Source: Paenibacillus_AA sp045062745 (lineage in GTDB: Bacteria; Bacillota; Bacilli; Paenibacillales; NBRC-103111). From it: a DNA stretch of 64,000 nucleotides. The DNA lies in the NCBI RefSeq assembly GCF_045062745.1, contig NZ_JBJGED010000004.1:186001-250000 (forward strand). The letters are read 5' to 3'. Below the pieces are notes generated by a model. That model saw only the letters and a list, made by a program, of their open reading frames with translations, had not been told where the DNA came from and searched no databases. Below are positions 53,874-63,077 of this stretch, piece by piece; the stretch's first letter is position 1; each line of letters starts with the position of its first letter. The position numbers and the translations under genes are program-made.

Positions 53874-54848
53874 ATGATCAAACGTTTGATAGCCTCAGTC
53901 CTTGCCCTTATTCTTCTCCTGATCGCGATTAGCCTGCCCGCATCCGGCGCGGCTACCGCGACAACATCGTACGATATTGTGACGACCGACCAGTCCGGCA
54001 GCGGGAGCATCCTCGTGTTCGACCGAACGGCGGCCGATTGGAATGCGGCGGGTGCGGTCAAGTGGTCGTGGGCGCCCAGCGCCTCCAACGGCTTCGCCAG
54101 CCCGACACCGGGCTGGGGGCGGCCTTCCGATGCGAAGCTGCGGTACAATTGCCTCTTCGGCGGGTACTGGATGGTGGTGACGGACTCTTACGGTCTTGCT
54201 GCGATCGTCCCCTACCCGGCCAAGAACGATAAGAAATGGTCCATCAACCTTGGGACCGGACCGAATCTGCATTCCGCCGAGCTGCTGCCGAACGGCAATA
54301 TCGCGATCGCGGCCAGCACGGGCGGGTGGGTGCGGGTGTATACCTCGTCGCAGGGGCCGACGTCGACGACGAATGTCCAGTATGCGCTTGAGGCGGCGCA
54401 CAGCGTGTTGTGGGACCCGGCCGGCAATCAGCTCTGGGCGCTGGGCAAGAACTACCTGGTCGCCCTGACGATAGGCGGAACGGCCAGCGCGCCTACGCTC
54501 ACCGAGAAGCTCAAGATCGCCCTGCCGACGCTAAACGGTCACGATCTCCAGCCGGTCATCGGGGATCCCGACCGATTGTGGGTCAGCACCGGATCGGCGG
54601 TGTATCAATACGTGAAGTCGACCAACTCGTGGTCGTCCACGTTCGCCGGAGCGAGCAGCATCAGCCGGGTGGGTGTGAAGAGCGTAAGCAATGACCCGGG
54701 CGGGCAGGTCGTCGAAACCGTGCCGAAGGCCGGCTGTGCCACGACCTGGTGTACGGATACGGCGGACTTCTTCCTGCCCGGCGCGACTCGGACCAAGACC
54801 GGTTCTCAGTTCTACAAGGCTCGATTCTGGAACCCAGATTACCAATAG
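53874..54848 (+). CDS. Secreted DUF6528-like protein, paralogue 2
   Basis: 324 residues, 18 bp after paralogue 1 and after GAGGAGGAGACC. Signal peptide LIASVLALILLLIAISLPAS followed by GAATA. Shared family marks: SILVFDRTAADWN, VKWSWAPSASNGF, GWGRPSDAKLR, HSAELLPNGNIAIAAS, GHDLQPVIGDPDRLWVS, VYQYVKSTNSW, VVETVPKAG and the end FYKARFWNPDYQ. The cysteine pair is in AGCATTWCTDT. No clear terminator follows its stop. Confidence 0.8.
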   Translation: MIKRLIASVLALILLLIAISLPASGAATATTSYDIVTTDQSGSGSILVFDRTAADWNAAGAVKWSWAPSASNGFASPTPGWGRPSDAKLRYNCLFGGYWMVVTDSYGLAAIVPYPAKNDKKWSINLGTGPNLHSAELLPNGNIAIAASTGGWVRVYTSSQGPTSTTNVQYALEAAHSVLWDPAGNQLWALGKNYLVALTIGGTASAPTLTEKLKIALPTLNGHDLQPVIGDPDRLWVSTGSAVYQYVKSTNSWSSTFAGASSISRVGVKSVSNDPGGQVVETVPKAGCATTWCTDTADFFLPGATRTKTGSQFYKARFWNPDYQ

Positions 54849-54861
54849 GCACTTTTTTGGC

Positions 54862-54892
54862 TTGGACAAACCGCGTCGCGAGCCCCTACAAT
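54862..54892 (+). promoter_or_regulatory. Possible promoter of the YesM-type kinase gene
   Basis: TTGGAC (54862-54867), 19 nt, TACAAT (54887-54892); the spacer is long, so the call is weak. Confidence 0.35.
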
Positions 54893-54951
54893 GAAACCAT
54901 CAGAAGGGCTCCTTGGAACGCCATTCCGGGAGCCACCCTAGGGGGAAGCGA

Positions 54952-56757
54952 ATGTTCGCTTTATTGCGGAAGTACTCCATCCGGCTGCAGCTGCTCACGA
55001 TCGGCATCATCATTCTCATCCTGCTCTCCGTCACAGGGCTATGGGGATACCGTCAAATCCAGAACATCACCTACAAGCGCAATAGCGACTATACGACGGA
55101 GATGATCGCGACCATCAAACAGAATGTGGTCTCCAATGCCGATTCCATCAACCGCATTCTGCCGAATATTGCCTACAACGAGACGATCCAGGAATATTTG
55201 GTGGAGGAAGATCGGCTGAAGCAATATGAGCTGTTCAACAGGCTGGAGAAGCTGCTTGTCAATCTGAAATCGATGAAGATGGGCATCCTCGGCATCGTCC
55301 TGGTCGGCGAGGAAGGCAGCACGAGCACATACGGCTGTGTAGGCTGCCGCAGCTACATCCCTTTCGAGGAAATTCCGGAGCGCACAAGCGCCTACTACAG
55401 CGGCATTCAATATTCCCCCTATTATAAAGAGTACGTCGTCTATGTAGGCGTCCCGGTATACGACAACCGCAAGGACACAGGCGGGGAGCGCAAAATCGGG
55501 TATGCCGTCATGGTGCTCGACTCGAGCGCGATTGTCCCCAGAACCGAGTCGCTGTCCAAGAACAAGGCAGGGAGCTTCTATGTCCTGGACCGAAACCAAG
55601 CGATCTTGTCCGGCAGCGAGTCCGCCGAAATCGGCAAATGGCTGCCGTATAACGTCGGCAAAAAATCCCGGCTCTCCCAGGAGTCGCTATCGTTCAGCCA
55701 GAACGGGGAACAGTACGTGATGCACACCGAGCCGCTGGACGAGATCGAGGGCGAGATCGTAAGCGTGTATCCGGTGAAGGAGCTTTTCCGGGGGCTGGAG
55801 GAAGTGCAACGGCTCCTGTTCGGCATGTTCCTGCTCCTGATCGTCGTCATGTATGCCTTCTATATCGCCATCAGCCGCAACATTTTGCAGCCGCTCCGGT
55901 CGTTCATGACGTTCGTTTATGATCTGCGGGCAAAAGGGCTGCACCACTTGCACAAGCGCGTCGCCTTGGAAGGATACGCAGAGATGAGCATCATGGCGCG
56001 CCAGTTCAATTCGCTGCTCGACGAGATCGATGATTTGACCGGGGAGCTCGTCGATTCGAAGACTCATATCTACGAGCTGCAGCTGCTCAGGAAGCAGGCG
56101 GAATTGCAATACATGAAGAGCCAGATCAACCCTCACTTCCTCTATAACACGCTGGAGACGATCAAGGGCATCGCATACGTCAAAGGGGTGCCGGAGATTC
56201 GCCGGATGACGGACGCGCTGAGCCGCATATTCCGGTACAGCGTCAAGGGCGAGGAGGAAGTGAGCGTGGAGGAGGAACTCTCCATCGTGCAGGCCTACAT
56301 CAGCATCCAGCAAATTCGCTTCGCGGAGCGGTTCGAGGTCCGTTACGAGTGGGCGCCGGAGTGCAAGTCGTATCGGATGCTGAAGATGATCCTCCAGCCG
56401 CTGGTCGAGAACGCCGTATTCCATGGAATCGAGCCGAGTCTGCACAAGTGCACGCTAACCGTAGGCTGTCGGGTCGAGGACGAGCGCGATCTGCTCCTGT
56501 GGGTCGAGGATGACGGAGCGGGCATGGAACCGGAGACGCTGGAAGCGATTAGGAGCAGCCTGGCGGAGCCGGGAGCACCGCTCTCGGCGAACGTCCCCGC
56601 GCCGGCGCCCGGCCGGCATATCGGCATGCTGAATGTGAACAACCGGATCAAATACACATACGGCCTGGACTACGGCCTCGTCGCCATCGAGAGCGCTCCC
56701 GATCGAGGGACGAGCGTGACGATTCGAATCCCGGCCAAGGGGGACAACCATGTATAG
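54952..56757 (+). CDS. YesM-type sensor histidine kinase
   Basis: 601 residues from the ATG at 54952, which follows AGGGGGAAGCGA; an in-frame ATG at 54913 lacks a site. Membrane helices at about 10-32 (LQLLTIGIIILILLSVTGLW) and about 283-306 (LLFGMFLLLIVVMYAFYIAI) flank an extracellular Cache-like sensor that contains a CVGC motif. HAMP follows, then the histidine kinase motif QINPHFLYNTLETIKGIAY (phosphoacceptor His near 388) and an ATPase domain with QPLVENAVFHGIE and DDGAGM. It should phosphorylate the YesN-type regulator, whose gene overlaps its end by 8 bp. This pair usually controls adjacent LplB/YtcP importers, found here just downstream. Confidence 0.93.
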   Translation: MFALLRKYSIRLQLLTIGIIILILLSVTGLWGYRQIQNITYKRNSDYTTEMIATIKQNVVSNADSINRILPNIAYNETIQEYLVEEDRLKQYELFNRLEKLLVNLKSMKMGILGIVLVGEEGSTSTYGCVGCRSYIPFEEIPERTSAYYSGIQYSPYYKEYVVYVGVPVYDNRKDTGGERKIGYAVMVLDSSAIVPRTESLSKNKAGSFYVLDRNQAILSGSESAEIGKWLPYNVGKKSRLSQESLSFSQNGEQYVMHTEPLDEIEGEIVSVYPVKELFRGLEEVQRLLFGMFLLLIVVMYAFYIAISRNILQPLRSFMTFVYDLRAKGLHHLHKRVALEGYAEMSIMARQFNSLLDEIDDLTGELVDSKTHIYELQLLRKQAELQYMKSQINPHFLYNTLETIKGIAYVKGVPEIRRMTDALSRIFRYSVKGEEEVSVEEELSIVQAYISIQQIRFAERFEVRYEWAPECKSYRMLKMILQPLVENAVFHGIEPSLHKCTLTVGCRVEDERDLLLWVEDDGAGMEPETLEAIRSSLAEPGAPLSANVPAPAPGRHIGMLNVNNRIKYTYGLDYGLVAIESAPDRGTSVTIRIPAKGDNHV

Positions 56758-58210
56758 CATCGTGTTGGTCGACGACGAGCAATGGATTCTGGAGAGCTTG
56801 AAGGGGACGGTGGATTGGGGGGCGCACGGGTTCGCCATCGCGGGCGAAGCCTCGAACGGGCTGGAAGCGTGGGAGCGGATCCAGGAGCTTCGGCCGGAGC
56901 TGGTCTTCGTGGACGTGCGGATGCCGGGCATGAATGGGCTTCAGCTGATCAGACGGATCTACGAAGCGGGACTGCCGGTCCAATGCATCGTGGCAAGCGG
57001 GTACGATGAATTCGAGTACGCCCGGCAGGCGATGCAATACGGAGCGGTCGGCTACTGCCTGAAGCCGTTCTCGGAGCCGGAGATCGTCGAGCTGCTGGAG
57101 AAGGTGAAGGCGGGCATCCATCGTTCGCAGCTCCTAGTGGAGCACGAGCTCCTGCTCTGCATCCAGGAGCAGAGCAGAGAGACGGCGCAGGAGGCGGAGC
57201 TCGAGCAGCTGCTCGAGCAGGGGCTCTTCGGCTGGAAGCCGGGCATGAGCCTCGGTGTGGTCGTCGTGCATGCGGCGGATGCCGAGGCAGCTGATCTCGT
57301 GACCGCCGGAACCAGCCGTCTTAAGCTCCGAATCGGGAGCGGGAAGACGGCTTATGTGCTGCACGGCGAGGCGCTCGAGACGGCCAAAGCCAGGGCGGCT
57401 TCCGGTGCGTTGCCGGAATCCGTCAGAGGGATCGGCATCAGCCCGGTCGACCCGCGGGCAGGCCGTCTGCGGCCGCTGATCGAAGCCGCGAATATCGCCT
57501 CCTACCGATTCTTCACCTCGGGGGTGATCGTGGGACTGTCCGTTGGTGCCCCGCAGTCGGATGAACTGGATGCCGAGACATGGCGGCCTTTGGAGGAAGG
57601 GATCCGGAACCGGGATGTCGCGCAGCTCCGGCAAGCCTTCGCCAGGCTGGAGCCACACTTCGCATCCGGCCGTTACGATATCCGCCATGCATACCGGCTC
57701 TACAACCGGGTTCTCGCATACTTGCCCGGCGGCGAACAATCCGGAGGGGCCGACTCGGCCGAGCCTTACTGCTTCGACTACGATGAGCTGGTCCGTGTGT
57801 ATGGCTGCGTGACGCGCATGTTCGAGGGCTTGCTGGCGATCGCGGCGGACAGCTTCGTTCCGGCCGCCGACACGGGACCGGAGTCGCGCGGGCCGGAAGT
57901 GCTCCAGCAAATTGTGCACTATGTAAACGCTCATTATCGGGAGCCGATCTCGGTGAACGAGATCGCCAAGAAGTTCTACATGCACCCGAATTACTTGAGC
58001 CTGCTCTTTAAGAAGGAGCTCCATGTCAATTTCACCAAGTACATGGTGGATCTCCGCATGGACTATGCTTGCCAACTGCTGCGGGGCACGTCGGCTCCGG
58101 TCAGCGAGATTGCCGAGCGGGCCGGCTACAGCGATTACTTTTATTTCGCCAAGCTGTTCAAGAAGCACCGGGGCATGACCCCGACCGAGTATCGAGCGAG
58201 CGAGAGCTGA
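56750..58210 (+). CDS. YesN-type response regulator with AraC DNA-binding domain
   Basis: 486 residues. Receiver domain at about 1-118: acidic DDE at 8-10, phosphoacceptor Asp55 in LVFVDVRMPG, Ser in IVASGYDEF and Lys in YCLKPFSEPE. A middle domain of about 240 residues is specific to YesN proteins. The C-terminal AraC domain (about 388-484) has ISVNEIAKKFYMHPNYLSLL and VSEIAERAGYSDYFYFAKLF. Phosphorylated by YesM-type kinases, such proteins activate sugar-importer genes. Overlaps the kinase gene by 8 bp. Confidence 0.94.
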   Translation: MYSIVLVDDEQWILESLKGTVDWGAHGFAIAGEASNGLEAWERIQELRPELVFVDVRMPGMNGLQLIRRIYEAGLPVQCIVASGYDEFEYARQAMQYGAVGYCLKPFSEPEIVELLEKVKAGIHRSQLLVEHELLLCIQEQSRETAQEAELEQLLEQGLFGWKPGMSLGVVVVHAADAEAADLVTAGTSRLKLRIGSGKTAYVLHGEALETAKARAASGALPESVRGIGISPVDPRAGRLRPLIEAANIASYRFFTSGVIVGLSVGAPQSDELDAETWRPLEEGIRNRDVAQLRQAFARLEPHFASGRYDIRHAYRLYNRVLAYLPGGEQSGGADSAEPYCFDYDELVRVYGCVTRMFEGLLAIAADSFVPAADTGPESRGPEVLQQIVHYVNAHYREPISVNEIAKKFYMHPNYLSLLFKKELHVNFTKYMVDLRMDYACQLLRGTSAPVSEIAERAGYSDYFYFAKLFKKHRGMTPTEYRASES

Positions 58211-58244
58211 TGTCGGATTGGCAGCAGCCCCGCCTCACGTTCAG

Positions 58245-58278
58245 AACCGTCCAGAGCTGGACGGTTTTCTTTTTTTCT
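58245..58278 (+). terminator. Intrinsic terminator of the YesM/YesN operon
   Basis: AACCGTCCAG/CTGGACGGTT, a 10-bp perfect stem with a 2-nt AG between arms (a few inner pairs open to form the loop), then TTTTCTTTTTTT. Confidence 0.85.
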
Positions 58279-58349
58279 GCCAAACAAATGCGATGAAAAG
58301 TACATACGAAAGCTTAGAAACGTTCATATGGGCCGCCCCGCGAAATGCG

Positions 58350-58384
58350 TATACTGAGGACATTCGCTTCGTAAGCGCTTTATC
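58350..58384 (+). promoter_or_regulatory. -10 box and cre-like site before importer module 3
   Basis: TATACT at 58350-58355 lacks a good -35, as expected of an activated promoter. GTAAGCGCTTTATC (58371-58384) follows just past the expected start; it has the AAGCGCTT palindromic core but two mismatches to the cre consensus. Confidence 0.35.
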
Positions 58385-58401
58385 CAGAAGGGGGACACTC
58401 G

Positions 58402-59331
58402 GTGAACACGCGCAAGAGCAAGGGACTGCTGCAGCGGATGAACGAGCACAAATATTTATACATCCTCGTGCTCCCGCTGCTCGCCTACTACATCATTTTC
58501 GACTACGGTCCCATGTACGGTATTATTCTGGCATTCAAGGAATTCAACTTTGCCAAAGGCATCTGGAGGAGCGAGTGGGTCGGGTTCGCCAATTTCGAGG
58601 AAATTTTCCGGCTGCACGATTTCTGGATCGCCTTCCGCAACACGATCATCATCTCGTTCGGCCGGCTGATCTTCGAATTCCCGGTGCCGATCGTCGTTGC
58701 GCTGCTGATCAATGAAGTGCGCCGCAAGGGGATGAAAAAGTTTTATCAAGTCGTCTACACATTCCCGCACTTCCTGTCGTGGGTCATCGTGAGCGGCATC
58801 ATGGTCAACTTCCTAGGCGCCTTCGGGGTGCTGAACCAGCTGCTCGACCTCTTGGGTATGCACAAAGTGAGTCTGCTCGTCGATCCGACCTACTTCCGCG
58901 GCTTGATCTACACCAGCAGCCTCTGGAAGGACATGGGCTGGGGCACGATCATCTACCTGGCCGCCATCGCCGGAATTAACCCGGCATTGTACGAAGCCGC
59001 CAGCATCGACGGCGCGAACCGCTACCAGCAAATGCTGCACATCACATGGCCGGCGCTGAAGAGCACCGTGGTCATCCTGCTCATCCTGCAGATCGGGCGC
59101 ACGATGAGCTCCGGCGGCGGAGGGTTCGATCAGATTTTCAACCTGTACAACCCCGCCGTCTATGAGAAAGCGGACATTCTGGACACGTACATCTACAGAC
59201 GGACATTCGCGGTCGGATCCAGCTATGGGACTTCTACGGCGGTGGGGCTCTTCAAGTCGGTCATTAACTTCGCGCTGCTATATGTAGCGAATCGCACGGC
59301 GAAGCGCCTCGGACAGGAGGGGCTCTACTGA
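58402..59331 (+). CDS. LplB-type ABC permease (importer module 3)
   Basis: 309 residues from a GTG at 58402 (AGAAGGGGG 8 nt upstream). Six membrane helices beginning YLYILVLPLLAYYIIFDYGPMY. EAA loop YEAASIDGANRYQQMLHITW near residue 200. C-terminus TAKRLGQEGLY typical of LplB. It follows the YesM/YesN genes and overlaps the next permease gene by one base. Confidence 0.92.
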   Translation: MNTRKSKGLLQRMNEHKYLYILVLPLLAYYIIFDYGPMYGIILAFKEFNFAKGIWRSEWVGFANFEEIFRLHDFWIAFRNTIIISFGRLIFEFPVPIVVALLINEVRRKGMKKFYQVVYTFPHFLSWVIVSGIMVNFLGAFGVLNQLLDLLGMHKVSLLVDPTYFRGLIYTSSLWKDMGWGTIIYLAAIAGINPALYEAASIDGANRYQQMLHITWPALKSTVVILLILQIGRTMSSGGGGFDQIFNLYNPAVYEKADILDTYIYRRTFAVGSSYGTSTAVGLFKSVINFALLYVANRTAKRLGQEGLY

Positions 59332-60215
59332 TGCTCGCTACTCGACGCAAGCTTACCCTGTCGGACATCGCGATTAACCTGGTGCTCCTTTTGCTCGCCG
59401 TTATCACGATCCTGCCGTTCTACAACGTGCTGATCATTTCGTTCGCCGACCCGGCCTCGGTGGCCAAGCAGCGGTTTTACTTGTTCCCGACGAGCTTCAG
59501 CACCGCCTCCTACACCATGCTTCTGAATGGCAGCTATGTAGGCAAAGCGCTGATGAACTCCTTGATCGTCACGGGGGTCGGCACGTTCTTGAACATGCTC
59601 GTGACCACGTGCGGGGCGTACGCCTTGTCCAAAAAAACGATGCCGGGCCGGAACGTCATGATGACGGGAATCGTGTTCACGATGCTGTTCGGCGGCGGCC
59701 TCGTTCCGTACTACCTGATGATGCGCAGCCTGCACCTGATCAACCATTACAGCGTCATGATCTTGCCTGTTGCCGTCAATACGTTTTTCCTGATCCTCAT
59801 GATCAACCATTTTCGCTCCATTCCGCCGGAGCTCGAGGAGTCGGCCAAGATCGACGGGGCAAACGACATGTTCATCCTGTTCCGCATCATCATCCCGATC
59901 TCGAAGCCGACGATGGCGGCGATCACGCTGTTCTACGCGGTGGCGCGATGGAACGAATGGTACTTGGCCATGCTGTTCATCAACGATACGAAGAAGTACC
60001 CGATGCAGCTGTTCCTGCGCAACATGCTGCAGGATGTGACGAAGATGCGCCGGGACGACATGGGGGCGGCGATGGTATCGCAGCTCAGCCAGATTTATCC
60101 GGACGGGCTGAAGATGGCGAGCATTATCGTCACGATGGTCCCCATTATGCTGGTGTATCCGGTGCTGCAGAAGTATTTTGCCGCGGGCGTCACCTTGGGG
60201 GCCGTCAAGGAATGA
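59331..60215 (+). CDS. YtcP-type ABC permease (importer module 3)
   Basis: 294 residues; its ATG shares one base with the preceding stop (TGATG), so translation is coupled. Six membrane helices; FTMLFGGGLVPYYLMMRSLH, the EAA-loop region ELEESAKIDGANDMFILF and terminal YFAAGVTLGAVKE. Partner of the LplB-type permease upstream. Confidence 0.92.
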   Translation: MLATRRKLTLSDIAINLVLLLLAVITILPFYNVLIISFADPASVAKQRFYLFPTSFSTASYTMLLNGSYVGKALMNSLIVTGVGTFLNMLVTTCGAYALSKKTMPGRNVMMTGIVFTMLFGGGLVPYYLMMRSLHLINHYSVMILPVAVNTFFLILMINHFRSIPPELEESAKIDGANDMFILFRIIIPISKPTMAAITLFYAVARWNEWYLAMLFINDTKKYPMQLFLRNMLQDVTKMRRDDMGAAMVSQLSQIYPDGLKMASIIVTMVPIMLVYPVLQKYFAAGVTLGAVKE

Positions 60216-60280
60216 GCATTGGTTTTAGGACCGACAAGTCTTAAAATAAATTACATGAGTGAGACAAAGGGAGGACCACC

Positions 60281-61930
60281 ATGGGGAAGACCAAGCGTTA
60301 TGCGGCCGCCCTGCTGTCGCTCGCCGTATCCGTCACGGTCGCGGCAGGCTGCAGCAGCGGAGACGGCAAGGAAACGAAGAAAGGGGAGGCTACGCCGCCG
60401 GCGTCCGGGGCGAACGTGCCGAACAATTCGAAGAAGCTCGACATCTCGATGTCGTTCTTCAACATCGGGTCGGCGTTCCCGGACCGAAACTCGGATCAGT
60501 TCCTGAAGTTCATCCAAGAGAAGTTCAACGTCAACATCGTGGACAAAGTGATCAGCTACGCCGACTACGTAGAGAAATACCAGCTGTGGGCGGCGTCGGG
60601 CGAATTGCCGGATGTGTTCAGCGACGACATCATCAACACCGAAACGTATTATTCCTGGATTAAGCAAGGCATCATCCGTCCCCTGCCCTCGGATCTGAGC
60701 CGGTACCCGAACGTGAAGAAGGTGCTGAATCTCGACGATACGAAAAGCTTGACCGTGGACGGCAAGACGTACATGATTCCGCGGCAAACGTACTTAAACA
60801 CGGACCAGTGGGCTATCGAGCGAGCGATCGTCGTGCGCAAGGACTGGATGGAGAAGCTGGGGCTGAAGGCACCGACGACGTATGAGGAGTACCTCAATCT
60901 GTTCAAGGCGTTCGCCCAGAAGGATCCTGACGGCAACGGCAAGAACGACACCGTCGGGCTCACGTTCCGTACGAATACCAGCATGCTGCTGCCGATCGCG
61001 GGCGGGACGTTCCCGAATCTGATCAACAGCTCCTGGGTGAAGGAGGACGGGAAGTACATTCCCTACTATGCTTCGCCCAAAATGAAGGAAGCCGTGAAGC
61101 AGCTTCGCCAGATGTACGCCGAGGGCGCGATCGATCCCGATTTTGCCATCATGAAGCCGAACGACGGGTTCGACAAATTCGGCCAGGGCAAGGTGGGCGC
61201 CCTCTCCGTGCAAGGGACGGCGAACGCGCTCAACAACCTGAGGAACTCCTGGGACAAGTACAACAAGGACAAGCCGCTGGATGAAGTGATCCAAGTGATC
61301 CCGGCCACTTGGGCCAGCCCCGACGGCAACCGCTACCGGTATACGGCTGTGACGTTCTGGTCGGAGAGCTATTTCAGCTCGAAGGTGTCGGACGAGAAGA
61401 TGGACCGGATCTTGCAAATTTACGATTATTTGCTGTCCGAAGAGTTCTTGACGTTCAAGCGGTATGGCTTCGAGGGCGTCGATTACAAGAAGGAGAACGG
61501 CGCCTACGTCGTCACGCGTCCCAAGGGAAATGACGGCCGGTACAAGTCGCTCGGCTCCCTGTATCCTTCCTACGGCGGTCTGTTCGGTTCGCTCGCGGCC
61601 TGGGGCCAGCAGCTCGAGATGGAAGACAATGAGATCAACAAGATCAATTATGGGGAGAAGCTGTGGAAGCTGTCGAACGACGCTTACAAGTACAACCTCG
61701 AGAAGCTGAAGCCGGTGCCGACGAACTTCAAGGTCGAGCAGCTGTATACGCCGGCCAAAGCCAAGCTGAGCGCGATCAACGCGGTGGAAGATGTGATCAA
61801 GGTCATGCTCGCCAAGGACGACCCGGTCGCGCTGTGGGACAGCATCGTGAAGGGGTACGACAACAAAGGGCTGCAGACGGCGATCAAGGAAGTGAACGAG
61901 GCCGTACAGCAGCAAGGGCTCGATAAGTAA
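60281..61930 (+). CDS. Solute-binding lipoprotein of importer module 3
   Basis: 549 residues; GGGAGG before the ATG. Signal AALLSLAVSVTVAAGCSS ends in the lipobox VAAGC. The long LplA-type fold shows AASGELPDVFSDDIINTET, NGNGKNDTVGLTF, DRILQIYDYLLSEEFLTFKR and a C-terminal IVKGYDNKGLQTAIKEVNEA. It captures oligosaccharides for the two permeases encoded just upstream. A strong terminator follows. Confidence 0.92.
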   Translation: MGKTKRYAAALLSLAVSVTVAAGCSSGDGKETKKGEATPPASGANVPNNSKKLDISMSFFNIGSAFPDRNSDQFLKFIQEKFNVNIVDKVISYADYVEKYQLWAASGELPDVFSDDIINTETYYSWIKQGIIRPLPSDLSRYPNVKKVLNLDDTKSLTVDGKTYMIPRQTYLNTDQWAIERAIVVRKDWMEKLGLKAPTTYEEYLNLFKAFAQKDPDGNGKNDTVGLTFRTNTSMLLPIAGGTFPNLINSSWVKEDGKYIPYYASPKMKEAVKQLRQMYAEGAIDPDFAIMKPNDGFDKFGQGKVGALSVQGTANALNNLRNSWDKYNKDKPLDEVIQVIPATWASPDGNRYRYTAVTFWSESYFSSKVSDEKMDRILQIYDYLLSEEFLTFKRYGFEGVDYKKENGAYVVTRPKGNDGRYKSLGSLYPSYGGLFGSLAAWGQQLEMEDNEINKINYGEKLWKLSNDAYKYNLEKLKPVPTNFKVEQLYTPAKAKLSAINAVEDVIKVMLAKDDPVALWDSIVKGYDNKGLQTAIKEVNEAVQQQGLDK

Positions 61931-61939
61931 GGTGTGCAG

Positions 61940-61983
61940 AACCCTCTTCCGCGGTTGGGTGCGGGAGAGGGTTTTTATTTTTA
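61940..61983 (+). terminator. Intrinsic terminator after importer module 3
   Basis: AACCCTCTTCCGC/GCGGGAGAGGGTT, a 13-bp stem with one wobble and an 8-nt loop, then TTTTATTTTT. Only 33 bp then separate it from paralogue 3, so some read-through or a hidden promoter is needed. Confidence 0.85.
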
Positions 61984-62015
61984 GGAAAAGTTCAGGGGAA
62001 GGAAGGAGAGTCAGG

Positions 62016-63053
62016 ATGCGGCGTGGAAGAGGTTGGAAGCAATTGCTGCGGCTGGCGGCGGGAGTGTCGGGGCTGGCATGGATGGTGGCCGGGTGCGGCT
62101 CGTTCGGACCGTCGAACGCTCCCAAGGAGTACCCGATCGCTGTCACGAGCCAGAGCGCGGACCGAATTCTGGTGTTCGATCCGGCCGCCACAGATTGGAG
62201 CGAGCCGAAAGCGCTGAAGTGGTCGTGGCAGCCGACGGCGGACAATGGCTTCGACGGCTTGAACAGGATGTGGGGGTTGCCCACCGATGCGAAGGTGCGA
62301 ACGAATGAGGTCTGGGGAGGCCAGTGGATGGTCTTCACCGACTCGAGCGGCCTGGCCGGCATTATTCCGTATCCCCAAGGGGATGCGAAGAAGTGGGGCT
62401 TGGCGGTAGGCGACAATCCCCATTCGGCGGAGCTGCTGCCGAACGGCAACATCGCGATCGCAGCCAGCACGGGCGGCTGGGTGCGGGTGTACGCCTCCTC
62501 GCAAGGGAGCTCGGCAGACAAGTACGCTCAGTACGCGATGCCGGGCGCGCATGCGGTGCTGTGGGACCCGCAGCGGCAGGTGCTCTGGGCGGCGGGCGAC
62601 GACGCCCTGGTCTCGCTGCGGGTCGCCGGCTCCGACGCGGCGCCGGCCCTGGAGGAGGCGGAGCGGATCGCGCTGCCGACCAAGCATGCGCATGCGGTGG
62701 AGCCCGTCTACGGTAATCCGGATCGGCTCTGGGTCGCATCGGGCTCCCAGGTGTACCAATACGTGAAGTCCACGAAAAGCTTCGATTCCGCTTACCCCGG
62801 CCGCGAGGCGATCAGCCGGGTCGGCGTGAAGAGCATCGGCAACCAGCCTTCCGGCGAGGTGGTCGAGACGGTGCCGGATATGGCCAAGAAGCCGCCCGGC
62901 GGGTGCAAGGCCAACAATTGGTGCACCGAAACGGTGGACCGTTTCCGGCCGGAAGGCGGTCAGCCGGGTGCGGGAGCTTGGAGCCGTATAGGACAGACTT
63001 TGAGCGGAGAAGCGCTGTACAAGGCGCGGATTCTGAATCCGAATTATCAATAG
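62016..63053 (+). CDS. DUF6528-like lipoprotein, paralogue 3
   Basis: 345 residues from the ATG at 62016, chosen for GGAAGGAGAG; the frame is open upstream but that part overlaps the terminator. The signal LAAGVSGLAWMVAGCGS ends in a lipobox, so this copy is lipid-anchored on the outer membrane face, unlike paralogues 1 and 2. Family marks: RILVFDPAATDWS, KWSWQPTADNGF, WGLPTDAKVRT, HSAELLPNGNIAIAAS, HAVEPVYGNPDRLWVA, VYQYVKSTKSF, SGEVVETVPD, and the end LYKARILNPNYQ. Cysteine pair in GGCKANNWCTET. An extra Gly/Pro-rich stretch (FRPEGGQPGAGAW) precedes the C-terminus. Confidence 0.8.
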   Translation: MRRGRGWKQLLRLAAGVSGLAWMVAGCGSFGPSNAPKEYPIAVTSQSADRILVFDPAATDWSEPKALKWSWQPTADNGFDGLNRMWGLPTDAKVRTNEVWGGQWMVFTDSSGLAGIIPYPQGDAKKWGLAVGDNPHSAELLPNGNIAIAASTGGWVRVYASSQGSSADKYAQYAMPGAHAVLWDPQRQVLWAAGDDALVSLRVAGSDAAPALEEAERIALPTKHAHAVEPVYGNPDRLWVASGSQVYQYVKSTKSFDSAYPGREAISRVGVKSIGNQPSGEVVETVPDMAKKPPGGCKANNWCTETVDRFRPEGGQPGAGAWSRIGQTLSGEALYKARILNPNYQ

Positions 63054-63077
63054 TTCACAGAGGGAGAGGGAGCATGC

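Noticed and set aside
58294..58303. GAAAAGTACA before module 3 as a fourth copy of the shared 25-bp motif (reverse strand)
   Set aside because: Only about nine bases agree and the rest of the motif does not align.
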